From Stieleria neptunia (GTDB lineage Bacteria; Planctomycetota; Planctomycetia; Pirellulales; Pirellulaceae), in contig NZ_CP037423.1 of the NCBI RefSeq assembly GCF_007754155.1, forward strand, positions 8,056,938 through 8,120,937: a DNA stretch of 64,000 bases, read 5' to 3'. Shown here piece after piece: positions 29,300-38,227 of this stretch. The translations under genes were made by a program, and so were the position numbers. Position 1 is the first letter of the stretch. Every line of letters begins with the position of its first letter. The notes below the pieces were generated by a model, which saw only the letters and a list, made by a program, of their open reading frames with translations, was not told where the DNA came from and did no database searches.

Positions 29300-29722
29300 C
29301 TACTGGGGACGGCTCCGGCGTTCGTCGCCGACGACGATCGCGGTGCCCCTTTGGATCGACTGGGGAGCGACCAGGTAGAACGGCTGGTCGGTGACGATCT
29401 CTCGGCCGTCACTGAGGAACAATCGCATCCGGACGCACCACCGCAGTCGGATCAGCCGGCCGTGATAGCTCAACGGCGTCGCCGGCAGCAAGCAGGCCAG
29501 CGAGTGCTTGTCGGCCAGCCCGAAACGGCGAATCTGCTCTTCCTCATACCGCTCAAAGTGGTGGACATGCAGGTCGGTGTCGCCCTTGCCCTCGGAATAC
29601 CAGAGCACGGAGATCTCGATCGCACTGAGCGAATCCAGGGTGACGCGGGAAACCCGCCAGGTCGCCGAGAGCTCTTTCCCGCCCTCGTAGATGCCGTCCT
29701 CGCGGCATAGCGACACACTCAT
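29300..29722 (-). CDS. hypothetical protein, last gene of a three-gene operon
   Basis: A 140-residue protein I do not recognise. It starts at ATG 29722, whose bases overlap the TGA of the upstream gene (ATGA), so it is translationally coupled. It has no signal or membrane segment and looks beta-rich, with alternating hydrophobic stretches (SAIEISVLWYSEGKGDTDLHV, IRLRWCVRMRLFL). The spacing of the strands resembles an arrestin-like or immunoglobulin-like sandwich, but that is only an impression. A longer frame to 29827 is overlap with its neighbour. Confidence 0.65.
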   Translation of the reverse strand: MSVSLCREDGIYEGGKELSATWRVSRVTLDSLSAIEISVLWYSEGKGDTDLHVHHFERYEEEQIRRFGLADKHSLACLLPATPLSYHGRLIRLRWCVRMRLFLSDGREIVTDQPFYLVAPQSIQRGTAIVVGDERRSRPQ

Positions 29723-30819
29723 CGCGGGCTGCGTTTCGGAGGCAAACCCGGAGGATGAACGACGACGGGATAGCTTCGGCAGAACGATGGCCACGGACGG
29801 GCTTCTCCAGAGACGATCACTTTCCATCGCACCGCATTATGGGATGCCACAAAGGAGTGCATCACATTGGATGGAAGGTCGATCGTGAATTGTTGCTCCC
29901 AAGGTGCCTGCGGGTCAACTCGAACATCGCGTTCGGCACACAATTCTTGCGTGAAAACTTCATATCGCTCGACCCGGACATCTGTCCCTTGACGATACAC
30001 CGTTTCTTCTTCGCACGCGACACGAACACGCAGCCGACGCAGCCGAAGCCGTCCGGATTGTGAAACGAAGAGGCGGTATTTGCAGCCTGGGTAGAGCGGA
30101 TGGTCACTGATTTCGACAATCGTCGGCCCGATCCCCGCCGATCGACGCAACTGGGCCAGAAAATATCGAAACGACCAATAACCGACCCCGCCAAACGGCA
30201 CGAGCAGTCCCGTCAGAATATAACGCGGACTCGAATGCCAGAATCCGAGCACGACCACGGCCAGCAAGACGAACCAGACCGCGTTCCAGAGCAGCGCCAG
30301 CAGCGCCGGCCCGACCAGTTCGTTGCCCGACGTCCCCTCGGCCGCCAAACGGTACGTCAGCCGCTCCCCCGGGCTGTCCGTCAGCGCGTTGCCCCGCGGC
30401 ACCGATGGCATCTTTTCGATGTCAGTCGCCGAAGGCACGATGATTTCGATCGATGAAGCCCGTTTGGCCATCGCCGAACGACGCTCATTGCTGGCCCCCA
30501 CGCGAACCAGGCGATAAATCAGACCGCCCGCGCCGGATCCGATCGCCGCGACCCCTAAAATGCCGAAAATCCAGCTCGCCAAGCCGCCCCCCTCAAGCTC
30601 TTCAGGCGTGACGGCCTCGGGCTGGATTTTCGTCAGTTCTTTGAGTGTCTCCAGCTGGTCCCAGGAAGACAGCTGGCTGATCACCACCAACGACACGACA
30701 AACACCCCGACTAAGAAAACACCGCTGTAAAAGGCGGTTTCCCAAAGCAGGCTGCGGAGCTCCGTGCCGATGAACCGCTTTCCCCGTTTCTTGCTCCAGG
30801 GTCGAAGAAAGCGCGCCAT
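29719..30819 (-). CDS. hypothetical membrane protein
   Basis: A 366-residue protein from ATG 30819. It has hydrophobic segments near residues 30-50 (YSGVFLVGVFVVSLVVI), ~95-115, and a pair at ~205-250 (LLALLWNAVWFVLLAVVVLGF; ILTGLLVPFGGVGYWSF), then a C-terminal ~110-residue soluble beta-rich region (KYRLFVSQSGRLRLRRLRVRV). No known family was recognised; the plan is like DUF3592-type membrane proteins. It starts right after the stop of the alpha-CTD-like gene and its own stop overlaps the next start, so the three proteins are likely made together. Confidence 0.75.
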   Translation of the reverse strand: MARFLRPWSKKRGKRFIGTELRSLLWETAFYSGVFLVGVFVVSLVVISQLSSWDQLETLKELTKIQPEAVTPEELEGGGLASWIFGILGVAAIGSGAGGLIYRLVRVGASNERRSAMAKRASSIEIIVPSATDIEKMPSVPRGNALTDSPGERLTYRLAAEGTSGNELVGPALLALLWNAVWFVLLAVVVLGFWHSSPRYILTGLLVPFGGVGYWSFRYFLAQLRRSAGIGPTIVEISDHPLYPGCKYRLFVSQSGRLRLRRLRVRVACEEETVYRQGTDVRVERYEVFTQELCAERDVRVDPQAPWEQQFTIDLPSNVMHSFVASHNAVRWKVIVSGEARPWPSFCRSYPVVVHPPGLPPKRSPR

Positions 30820-30820
30820 G

Positions 30821-31096
30821 TCAACGGGGTTGCTGAGGTCGTCGGCTGGGACGAAAGAATCCCAGCTCTTCCAACGCGGCGTAAACTTCACCGAGAGTCT
30901 TCTCGCCGAAGTTGCTGATCGACAGCAGCCGCTTGGGCGTCGCGCCCAGCAGATCACGCACCGTCAGGATACCGGTTTCTTCAAGACAGTTCGTCGTCCG
31001 AACCGACAGCCCCATCTCGGCGATACTCAAATCCAAACGCTCTTTGCGCAAACGAGCTTCCTCGTCGGCGCGGCTCAGTGGAATTCGCGTGCTCAT
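30821..31096 (-). CDS. stand-alone RNA polymerase alpha C-terminal-domain-like protein
   Basis: A 91-residue protein consisting of an alpha-CTD fold and little else: a ~25-residue charged leader, then LSIAEMGLSVRTTNCLEETG...VRDLLGATPKRLLSISNFGEKTLGEVYAALEELGF split into two helix-hairpin-helix motifs. The residues equivalent to E. coli alpha R265, N268, C269, G296, K298 and E302, which contact UP-element DNA, are kept; S299 is Thr. There is no alpha N-terminal domain. A strong site, AAGGAG, lies about seven bases before ATG 31096. It heads an operon with two hypothetical genes. It could compete for UP elements or tether a partner to DNA; the role is inference. Confidence 0.82.
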   Translation of the reverse strand: MSTRIPLSRADEEARLRKERLDLSIAEMGLSVRTTNCLEETGILTVRDLLGATPKRLLSISNFGEKTLGEVYAALEELGFFRPSRRPQQPR

Positions 31097-31429
31097 TCCA
31101 AACTCCTTTTGGTCGGGCAAATGAAGGGTGGCAAGAATTGACGAGAGAGTAAGCGATGATCAAGCCGTTGGCAAAGAGCCTGGATCGAAAATCGAACGTT
31201 TTGCGGCAATCACCCTTGGCCTGCGGGAGCTACGGTTTGCTAGCAAGCGTACGGACGCCCAACCGAGTTGTGATTGTTCGGTGGTGGATCAAGGATCACT
31301 CGGCGGCTCGTTCCCAGGCTCCGCCTGGGCTGCGCAAAACCGACCGGTTTTGTGTTGAAATTGCTATTTGAGAATTTGACGGAATTGGTTCTCTTATATG
31401 CAGTTTTTCCGCGTCATGGAGGTTCAGTC

Positions 31430-31675
31430 ATGTCTCAAGCCACGATTGAGTATAAGTCACCTGTTTCCAAACTTCTTGGTTCGGCACGCCGTGGACGAGA
31501 GAAATGGAAGAACAACGCCATGCAATCCAAGCGGTTGATTAAGGAACTCAAGCAAAACCTCTGCAATGCGAGAGAGAGCCGCCAGCGATGGAGAGGCGAG
31601 GCAAGCCAACTGCGGCGGCGCGTCGCCGAGCTGCAGAGTGAATTAGAGCAGTTAAAAACGCGGAGCAGCCCCTGA
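31430..31675 (+). CDS. small coiled-coil protein of the 1701-bp IS, copy 1
   Basis: An 81-residue basic, heptad-rich protein (from KWKNNAMQSKRLIKELKQNL through RVAELQSELEQLKT). A good ribosome site, GGAGG, stands seven bases before the ATG at 31430. It may be an accessory DNA-binding or dimerising protein for transposition. The transposase frame is open back to 31642, overlapping this ORF by 34 bases in the -1 phase; I see no classical slippery heptamer, so coupled re-initiation at the TTG is as likely as frameshifting. Confidence 0.7.
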   Translation: MSQATIEYKSPVSKLLGSARRGREKWKNNAMQSKRLIKELKQNLCNARESRQRWRGEASQLRRRVAELQSELEQLKTRSSP

Positions 31676-31704
31676 AGAATCGCCCGACGCAGCCGTCGAC
31701 TCAA

Positions 31705-32988
31705 TTGCTGCCGCCGGCCCCCCAACATTCTTTTTCGTTGAGTCTCGTTGTACTCACGATTTCTTGGGTGCTCCAAGCAACCATCAGCTATCGAGCTTGT
31801 GAGAAAATTGCCCGCACGCTAGGCACCATCCATTCTGGATTGTCTCACGCCCCTACGGCAAACACGATTCAGAACTGGACGCTGCGACGGGGGCTGCATG
31901 AATTAACGCGTCCCAAAGAACAGGCCGACGATTGGATTCTCCTGGTCGACCACACGATCCAATTGGGAAACGAGAAATGTCTTTTGATCGTTGGGATTCG
32001 CCTTGAACATTGGCTCAATCTCGATCGGCCTATCCGACTGAGCGATCTCTCGGCCATCCTGATCGAGATTGTCCAGACATCCAACGGCAAGATTGTTGCC
32101 GAGCAACTGAAGAAAGCTGCTGACCGAGTCGGTCAGGTCAAGGCCATCATTTCCGACCAAGGTTCCGACTTGGTCAACGGAATCGCTGGTTTTCAACAGG
32201 AAAGCGAGTCGACGATCGCATTGACCGACATGTGTCACCGAACTGCGACGGCACTCAAACATGTCCTGCAGAAAGACCCTCAATGGGATTCGTTTCTCGG
32301 GCACTGTGGAAAGACACAACCGAAAGCCAAACAGACTGAGCTGGGATCGTTGTTGCCTCCCAAACTCAAGGTCAAGGCACGCTTCATGAATCTGCACAGT
32401 CTGATCGGGTGGGCAGAGCGGATGTTGCGTCTGCTTGACACCCCCCATGGAGAACGTCAGCAACAAGATCGACTTGGTCGCCTGGAAGAGAAATTCGCTT
32501 GGGTGCTTGACTATCGTGAATCGATCGCAGTCTGGGCACGTCTGATGCGGATGGTCGACAAGACGTTAGAGCACTCACGAACAGTCGGTTTTAACGCAGA
32601 CTCGGCTGCTTCCCTGGCTGAAAAACTTTCGTGTGATGTAGGCGATTGGCAGAGCCAAGCGTTTCGCGACGAGATCGTCTCGGCGATCGAAGAGAATTCA
32701 AGCATTCTTGCCCCCGGGGAGAGGTTGCCGGCGAGCAGCGAAATCCTTGAATCCTTGATCGGTAAGGGCAAGCAGATGGGTCGACAACATTCTCGCAGCG
32801 GTTTCACCCGCAACGTCTTATCAATGGCTGCCAGCATCGCCGACGTCAGTGCGGAAGCCATTGAAACGAGCCTCGCCTCCGTTACCCACAAAACCCTATG
32901 CAATTGGGTGAAGGACAACCTCAGACAAACCATGACGATGTTCCGCCGCAGCGTACTACCGTCATCCCCAGGAACCGATACGGCCTAA
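31705..32988 (+). CDS. DDE-type transposase of the 1701-bp IS, copy 1
   Basis: A 427-residue transposase. Likely catalytic residues: Asp in ILLVDHTIQLG, Asp in KAIISDQGSDL and Glu in ASSEILESLIGKGK, with helical text between them. The ILESLxGKxK end motif is like that of some transposases of unclassified IS, but I do not name the family. It starts at TTG 31705. It differs from copy 2 at only two visible residues: Gly here for Glu at 249 and Ile here for Val at 378. Confidence 0.85.
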   Translation: MLPPAPQHSFSLSLVVLTISWVLQATISYRACEKIARTLGTIHSGLSHAPTANTIQNWTLRRGLHELTRPKEQADDWILLVDHTIQLGNEKCLLIVGIRLEHWLNLDRPIRLSDLSAILIEIVQTSNGKIVAEQLKKAADRVGQVKAIISDQGSDLVNGIAGFQQESESTIALTDMCHRTATALKHVLQKDPQWDSFLGHCGKTQPKAKQTELGSLLPPKLKVKARFMNLHSLIGWAERMLRLLDTPHGERQQQDRLGRLEEKFAWVLDYRESIAVWARLMRMVDKTLEHSRTVGFNADSAASLAEKLSCDVGDWQSQAFRDEIVSAIEENSSILAPGERLPASSEILESLIGKGKQMGRQHSRSGFTRNVLSMAASIADVSAEAIETSLASVTHKTLCNWVKDNLRQTMTMFRRSVLPSSPGTDTA

Positions 32989-33026
32989 ATCTGCTATCCT
33001 TCTGAGTTGCAATTTTGCGCAGCCCA

Positions 33027-33139
33027 GGCTCCGCCTGTGAACGCCATGGCTCGAAGGCTCCGCCTTGTCACCGGGAGGCGGAGCCTCCGGCGATGCCCGT
33101 CCCAAGGCGGAGCCTTGGAACGAGGTGGTGCCCCACGCC
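33027..33139. repeat. AGGCTCCGCCT-type palindromes
   Basis: The remainder of the repeat hit by the IS: GGCTCCGCCTGTGAACG, then AAGGCTCCGCCTTG, GGAGGCGGAGCCTCC and CCAAGGCGGAGCCTTGG. Three clear palindromes follow one another up to the stop codon of the large ATPase gene, where they may end transcription. Confidence 0.7.
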
Positions 33140-36100
33140 CTACGCCGCGACCAATTCGCGACTCAACGCCGCATACTGAATCCACTCGGTGATCTCATCC
33201 AGATCCGGCAACTGGCCTCCGCGGATGATGCGTTTGCCTTCGTTGCTGCGGGCGACCGGATCGATCAACGCAAACAACTCGCTCGGGTCGTACTCTGCGA
33301 CTTCCTCCGCCGTCGTGACATCCGCCGCCACCAACAATTGCGCGTCGTGCCCACGCAACATCGGGACTCGGCAAACGAGGATCGCTTGGTTTTGCCATGC
33401 CGTGATCACTTCGGCGTCGATCCGACGATGATTCAATTGATCGGCCACCTCCGTCGGATCGGCATTGAGCAAGTCATCGACCGTGAAGATTCCGACCGCC
33501 TCGAGCTTTTCCGCCATCCGCGATCCGATCGACGGCGCGTCCACGATGGGACTCTCGCGTTGCAGGTAAAACCGAAGTTCCTTGTCGTCGTTTGCGGAGT
33601 CGAACGAACGCGTCTCATCACGCATCCGCTCCCGTCGAGGCGAACGATCTGAGGACGACGCACGTTCTGAAGATGAAGCATGCTCGGAGGACGAACGCTC
33701 GGCTCCACGTCGTGAAGAACGGCTGGCCGAACGGCTTGCCGAACGACGCGACCGCGCGTCGCCGCCGCGACGGCTTCGCGTGCGATCGCTCCGGTCGGTT
33801 TCGTCACCGCTGGTCCGATAGCCCTGATCCGTTGTTTCCGGCGCATCGGCTTGGCGGCCTGATCCCGACCGGCTGGCGCGGCGACGACGGCCGTCGGAAC
33901 CGGTGTCGCGACTGCGGGCTGCACCGTTGATCGATCGGCTGCCATTTCGGGACCCGTTGGATCGTTCGGACAGTCCGCCGCTGCGTTGCCGCGTGCCGGA
34001 CGAACGCCGGGTTGATCGAGACCGATTGGACGAGGCGCGGACGACGTTACCGCTGTCATCGACAAATTCGTATTCGTAGCGATCGTCGTCCAGTTTGGCG
34101 TCGAGCGACTTGCGATCGTGTGGCTGGCGGAGCACCCGGCCATCGACGGTCTGGTGGTCGCGCATCATGCCCAACGGGTTGTCGTCGGTGTCCACGTTTG
34201 CCGCTGCGATCCAGCTGGTGATCCGCGAAAGCTCGTAACTGGTACCGCTGAGCAGGATCCGTTGTCCGCGTTCGGTCGCCAGGAACGCTTCCACACGATC
34301 GAGCAGGTCGGCCGGGTCGATCGATGCCAAATGCCCCGCATCGGCGATCCCGCATCCGACCAGCACCCGGGCGTCAAACCCACGCAACTGGGGAACATGA
34401 CAAACCAAGCGACTTTCAGCCTGCCAACGCCGAATCGTCGCCGCCGTCACGCCGGCCAGCCCGAGCGAATCGGCCAGCCGGTTGGGGTCCTGGTTCATCA
34501 GATGATTGATGTGGGTGACCTGTAACCTTCGCAACCGCGCCGCGGCGACCGCGTCGATCGACGGCGCTTGATCGATGGGGCTGTCGACGGACAGGAAAAA
34601 CGGTGACACCGGCCCTTGCGGGGTCGTCGAACGGGCGTCTGCCGTCTTGGCTTGCAGGTGGCCCGACGCCGACCGAGACGCCGCGGCGGGGGAACCGTGA
34701 ATCGACTGCGTTGCCGGCATCGACGGGGCAGCCGGCGCGGTCGTGTAGGAATCGGCAAAATAATACCCGTCATGCCAATGCCCCGAGTCGTGTTGCGCCG
34801 GATCAACGAACATCGGGCCGGGCGATCCCGCTGGCATCGACGCCCGGTAGGTCTGCGTCTGCGTGGCGGGAGCAACCGGTGCGGCTGATGACGCCGGCCC
34901 CATGTAACCAGCCCCCAAATAGGGAGACTCTGCGTAGGGAGACTCTGCGTAGGGCGACTCTGCGTAGGGCGAGCGCGGAGACGGAGAATGAGGCGCGACG
35001 TGAGCGTTGTGTCGGCCAGACAGCGATTCAGCGTAGGGCGAAATTCCGTACGCTTCCTGCCAGACGGCATCCAGGTTGCGATTGATGTCGGCAAGCGAGG
35101 CACCGATCGGCAGGTGATCAAAGTACTCGTCGTGATAGCGGTCCACAAAGGCATCGCTATGCGGCATCGGGTCATGGGGAACCACGCCATCGGCCCCCAG
35201 ACCATTGGAACTCGGCGGCAAGTGCGACGCTGCGTGGGGGCCGGCGTAGCCTTCGTCCGAAAAATGGGGACTCCACAGCGGCCGGTGCTCATGTTGAACG
35301 CGTTGACCATGAATCGTGAAAACCTGGCCCCCGTGGCGAGCGACCTGGTCGGCAAACATCGAGTCACTGGCCAGCATCACGACTTGCCGTCCATTCTTGG
35401 CGAAATCATCCAGTGCCGCGAGCACCGAAAGGTTGACGCCAACCGCTGGTGAACCGCCGGTCTGGATGGGGAAGGCCGCGTCGCTGGCGGAGATCGCCCC
35501 AAACGCGTCGCCGACATCCTGGAGGCGAACCAGTTCGCGCGGGACTTCGATCACCAGCGGGATCGCGCGTCCGGTTCGGGCCAGCAAGTCGGCGGCGGCC
35601 ATCCGCAGCGCCAGAGCCGCCAGCGCCCGATCGGCCGCGGGGCAGTTCGCTTCTTCACGGCCGTCGATCTTGGCAAATCCGACTCGCGTCGCGGCCTCGA
35701 CCTGGCCGGGGGCGGTGGTGAAATCCGCGTCGCTCCAATCCAGCCGCGACAACCGGCCGCCGGAAAGACGGACCAGCCATTGGCTCGCTTCATCGGCCAA
35801 CGGAGACGCCGAGCGGGACGCCGCTTGGGGCACCCCGAGCCTTTGGATCAACTCGGCTCGACGACGTTTCAGCCACTTCATTCGCGGCGTATCGGCCCAG
35901 TCCGGCTGGGGAAGCGAATCGAGTGCTCGCAATTCGGATTCGACCGCGTCGATTTCCATTTGCAGCATCGACGGATCCACCGCGAAGCCGCTCGGCCCCA
36001 GATCGCCGAGGCCCAGATAACCCAAGCCCGGATCGCCCAACCCAGCGTAGGCCGACGGTGGTGCGGCGACGGGGTGCATCGGTTGGGCCAGCATCTGACG

Positions 36101-37933
36101 ACGCAACTGCGCCGCCCGGGCGACACAGCGATCGAGTTGTGCGGTGACTTGATCGAGTTCTTTGCCGCGCGCGATCGCTTCACCATCCAGGTGATTGATG
36201 TACCAAGCCGACCAGGTTTGCCGATGATAGGCTTCGTCCATCCAAGACGGATAGCGAAGCCGTTCGGCCAGCTGGCGGTTGCGAACCAGGCCTTCGCGAT
36301 AGGCCAGCAGCCGCTCGATCGTCGCGACGACCCACTGTTCGCTGCGTCGCAAATCGTACAGTTCATGGTCTCGACGCACGGCCAGGGCGTGTTCGGCGGC
36401 ACGTGCTTCACGCGATGGTTCGGTTGCCGAATGGGCAAACCGGAATCCATGTCGGCGAACATTTTGCAAGTCGTCACGGATCGCGTGGAGCGAATGCACC
36501 AACGAGCGACTTCCCCGATAGGCCAGATCCTCAGGCAGGTCGCGATACCAGACCGGCGCCGCCGAGTGGGGTTGATCATAGCGTGCGGCAAGCCAATCGA
36601 CTTGTCGGACGATCGCTTCGATCCGCAGATCGATTTCGTCCGGCCAGCGTGTCGGACGTGCGCCGGCGGCAAATGCCGACCACGACGCCGCCGCCGAGGG
36701 ATCTCCGGCGTAGCGGTCCAGCGACGAAAGGAAATGGTGCATGCGTTCGCGACGCAGCATGTGCTCGGACATCGGCAGCGCGGTGGCGTCACCCAGCGGC
36801 CGACCGACGGCGTCACGGTGAACATCGGATGAAATGATCTCGCGCAGACCGGACAACTCCGTCATCACCCGACGCCAACGGGTGATTTGGGCATCGACGT
36901 CGATCAGTTTGCGTCGCAATTCGGCGTCGACGTCCAGCGCCGCCCCGTGGCCGATCGCCAGCCCACCGGCCAGATCGGCGTGCGCGTCGCGGGCGTAGGG
37001 CGACGCGGTGATCGGTGCGGTGTATCGAACGCGATTGCGATCGAATTGCAGATGGGCCAGCCAGCGAGACAGCTCACTGTGCCGGACACGAAGCTGCCAA
37101 ATCTGATCGTGAAGCTCCGCCAGCTCGGCGCCGAACGCTGCGCCGTGGTCGCGCCGCTGGGGTGAAGCCTGTGCCGATTGTTGTGCGCGATGCAGGGCCG
37201 CCAGACGTGCCTGCAACTGCCGCCGCCGCGCCGCGATGGACTGCGTGTCCGACAGGGAGGGATACAGGTAGCCGGAACCCTCGTCGAACGTGTCCGCAGG
37301 GCCGGTGGACGTCTGCCGAATCGATGCCAATTCCGCTTCGATGCGGGCCAATTCATCTCGCATCGCCCGCCGCGGTGTGTGTTGGTCGGCGGATTCCGCC
37401 GGTGAGAGCCCGCTGACGATCGAACGGTTGACCGGCAATCCGGCGAACAAGGCGGGGTCGCCCAGCCCGCTCCGCAGGCAGGCCCCGATAACTCGGGAAA
37501 CGCTGATCACGGCGGTGTCGGTGACGATGCCGTCGACGATCGATTCGGGAATGCGAATCGATTCCAAGGCACGCGTCGCGTCGGTCGAATCGGCGATCCC
37601 GTTGATCCAGCTGCCGTGCAGCCAATCGAATCGATGCGCGGCCTCGCCACGGGATTCGAATTCGATGGTCCGTCGTCCGCTGGGCGTTCCGTCATGCTCA
37701 CGCCGGCAATGGATTTTTCCGTTGCGGTCGGCCCAGACCACGCGGCCGGCCGAGGAACTCATCATCCCCAGCGGGTAGTCGCGTCGGATCAACGAGTCCC
37801 GGATGAAGCGGACGATCGCGGTTTTCCCGGAACCCTCCGGCGCGCAAATCACGTTCAAGGATTCTGAAAATGGCCCCAGCTCGACGCGAGTCAGGGGGCC
37901 GTGAGTATCGATATCGATCCGGTCCAACAACAT
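33140..37933 (-). CDS. giant SMC/Rad50-like ATPase with two C-terminal DUF4332 modules
   Basis: About 1597 residues from ATG 37933, with AAGGAGGA eight bases upstream. Residues 1-60: an ABC/SMC head start with Walker A APEGSGKT at 31-38. Residues ~130-700: long Arg/Gln/Ala-rich helices, probably coiled coil. At ~725-880 comes the second half of the head (WLVRLSGGRLSRL, ALRMAAADLL, then LVIEVPREL where Walker B should be, with Glu instead of Asp). At ~985-1005 is a PYAES tandem. DUF4332 helix-hairpin-helix modules lie at ~1112-1245 and ~1456-1597, joined by a Ser/Arg-rich linker. It may be a DNA-organising or repair ATPase; the function is not known. Confidence 0.75.
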   Translation of the reverse strand: MLLDRIDIDTHGPLTRVELGPFSESLNVICAPEGSGKTAIVRFIRDSLIRRDYPLGMMSSSAGRVVWADRNGKIHCRREHDGTPSGRRTIEFESRGEAAHRFDWLHGSWINGIADSTDATRALESIRIPESIVDGIVTDTAVISVSRVIGACLRSGLGDPALFAGLPVNRSIVSGLSPAESADQHTPRRAMRDELARIEAELASIRQTSTGPADTFDEGSGYLYPSLSDTQSIAARRRQLQARLAALHRAQQSAQASPQRRDHGAAFGAELAELHDQIWQLRVRHSELSRWLAHLQFDRNRVRYTAPITASPYARDAHADLAGGLAIGHGAALDVDAELRRKLIDVDAQITRWRRVMTELSGLREIISSDVHRDAVGRPLGDATALPMSEHMLRRERMHHFLSSLDRYAGDPSAAASWSAFAAGARPTRWPDEIDLRIEAIVRQVDWLAARYDQPHSAAPVWYRDLPEDLAYRGSRSLVHSLHAIRDDLQNVRRHGFRFAHSATEPSREARAAEHALAVRRDHELYDLRRSEQWVVATIERLLAYREGLVRNRQLAERLRYPSWMDEAYHRQTWSAWYINHLDGEAIARGKELDQVTAQLDRCVARAAQLRRQMLAQPMHPVAAPPSAYAGLGDPGLGYLGLGDLGPSGFAVDPSMLQMEIDAVESELRALDSLPQPDWADTPRMKWLKRRRAELIQRLGVPQAASRSASPLADEASQWLVRLSGGRLSRLDWSDADFTTAPGQVEAATRVGFAKIDGREEANCPAADRALAALALRMAAADLLARTGRAIPLVIEVPRELVRLQDVGDAFGAISASDAAFPIQTGGSPAVGVNLSVLAALDDFAKNGRQVVMLASDSMFADQVARHGGQVFTIHGQRVQHEHRPLWSPHFSDEGYAGPHAASHLPPSSNGLGADGVVPHDPMPHSDAFVDRYHDEYFDHLPIGASLADINRNLDAVWQEAYGISPYAESLSGRHNAHVAPHSPSPRSPYAESPYAESPYAESPYLGAGYMGPASSAAPVAPATQTQTYRASMPAGSPGPMFVDPAQHDSGHWHDGYYFADSYTTAPAAPSMPATQSIHGSPAAASRSASGHLQAKTADARSTTPQGPVSPFFLSVDSPIDQAPSIDAVAAARLRRLQVTHINHLMNQDPNRLADSLGLAGVTAATIRRWQAESRLVCHVPQLRGFDARVLVGCGIADAGHLASIDPADLLDRVEAFLATERGQRILLSGTSYELSRITSWIAAANVDTDDNPLGMMRDHQTVDGRVLRQPHDRKSLDAKLDDDRYEYEFVDDSGNVVRASSNRSRSTRRSSGTRQRSGGLSERSNGSRNGSRSINGAARSRDTGSDGRRRRASRSGSGRQADAPETTDQGYRTSGDETDRSDRTRSRRGGDARSRRSASRSASRSSRRGAERSSSEHASSSERASSSDRSPRRERMRDETRSFDSANDDKELRFYLQRESPIVDAPSIGSRMAEKLEAVGIFTVDDLLNADPTEVADQLNHRRIDAEVITAWQNQAILVCRVPMLRGHDAQLLVAADVTTAEEVAEYDPSELFALIDPVARSNEGKRIIRGGQLPDLDEITEWIQYAALSRELVAA
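34921..34975. repeat. in-gene 15-bp tandem repeat (PYAES)
   Basis: About four copies of a 15-bp unit, GACTCTGCGTAGGGA/C on the plus strand, coding for S-P-Y-A-E on the minus strand inside the giant ATPase gene. A lone copy occurs nearby at ~35030 (SPYAESLSG). Copy number is likely to vary between strains. Confidence 0.85.
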
Positions 37934-38227
37934 GGTCGGGCTCCTCCTTGGCCACAGCAACAATACATTTTCAGCGACCTGAACGACGGCCAAAATTCAT
38001 TTCGACGTTGCGGGGATCAGGCAGCTGGGATGCGGGATCGGGGCACTTTAGTGAAAGTCGTGTTTCACGAAAAGAGGAATCTGCGGCGGCCTTGTCTTGA
38101 CGCGGAGCCCGCAGAATTCGTAGTTCAGGGGCGTGAAACGACGCCTGATCGCGGTCGCCGACGTTCACCCTGACGCTGACGGGCCGCTGCCGTTGTTGGC
38201 CCCCGACACATCCGATTCTTTGCCGAT
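37934..38227. other. divergent intergenic region
   Basis: About 290 bases between the giant ATPase and the lipoprotein gene, expected to carry promoters for both. I see no RNA gene, repeat or convincing operator. Confidence 0.5.

Larger units (their letters stand above)
31326..33026 (+). mobile_element. 1701-bp insertion sequence, copy 1
   Basis: The ends TGGGCTGCGCAAAA and TTTTGCGCAGCCCA are perfect 14-bp inverted repeats. They are flanked by the 9-bp direct repeat GGCTCCGCC (31317-31325 and 33027-33035), which belongs to an AGGCTCCGCCT palindrome. It carries a small coiled-coil ORF and a DDE-type transposase gene. A second copy of identical length lies inverted at 43772-45472. I cannot assign the IS family. 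Confidence 0.9.

Noticed and set aside
28628..29710. Apparent 360-, 251- and 192-residue proteins
   Set aside because: They are translations of the 163-bp tandem repeats running into unrelated sequence. The text repeats every unit and has no protein family character.
34921..34975. Separate short-repeat locus
   Set aside because: It lies in frame within the giant ATPase gene and codes for a PYAES tandem, so it is part of that protein.
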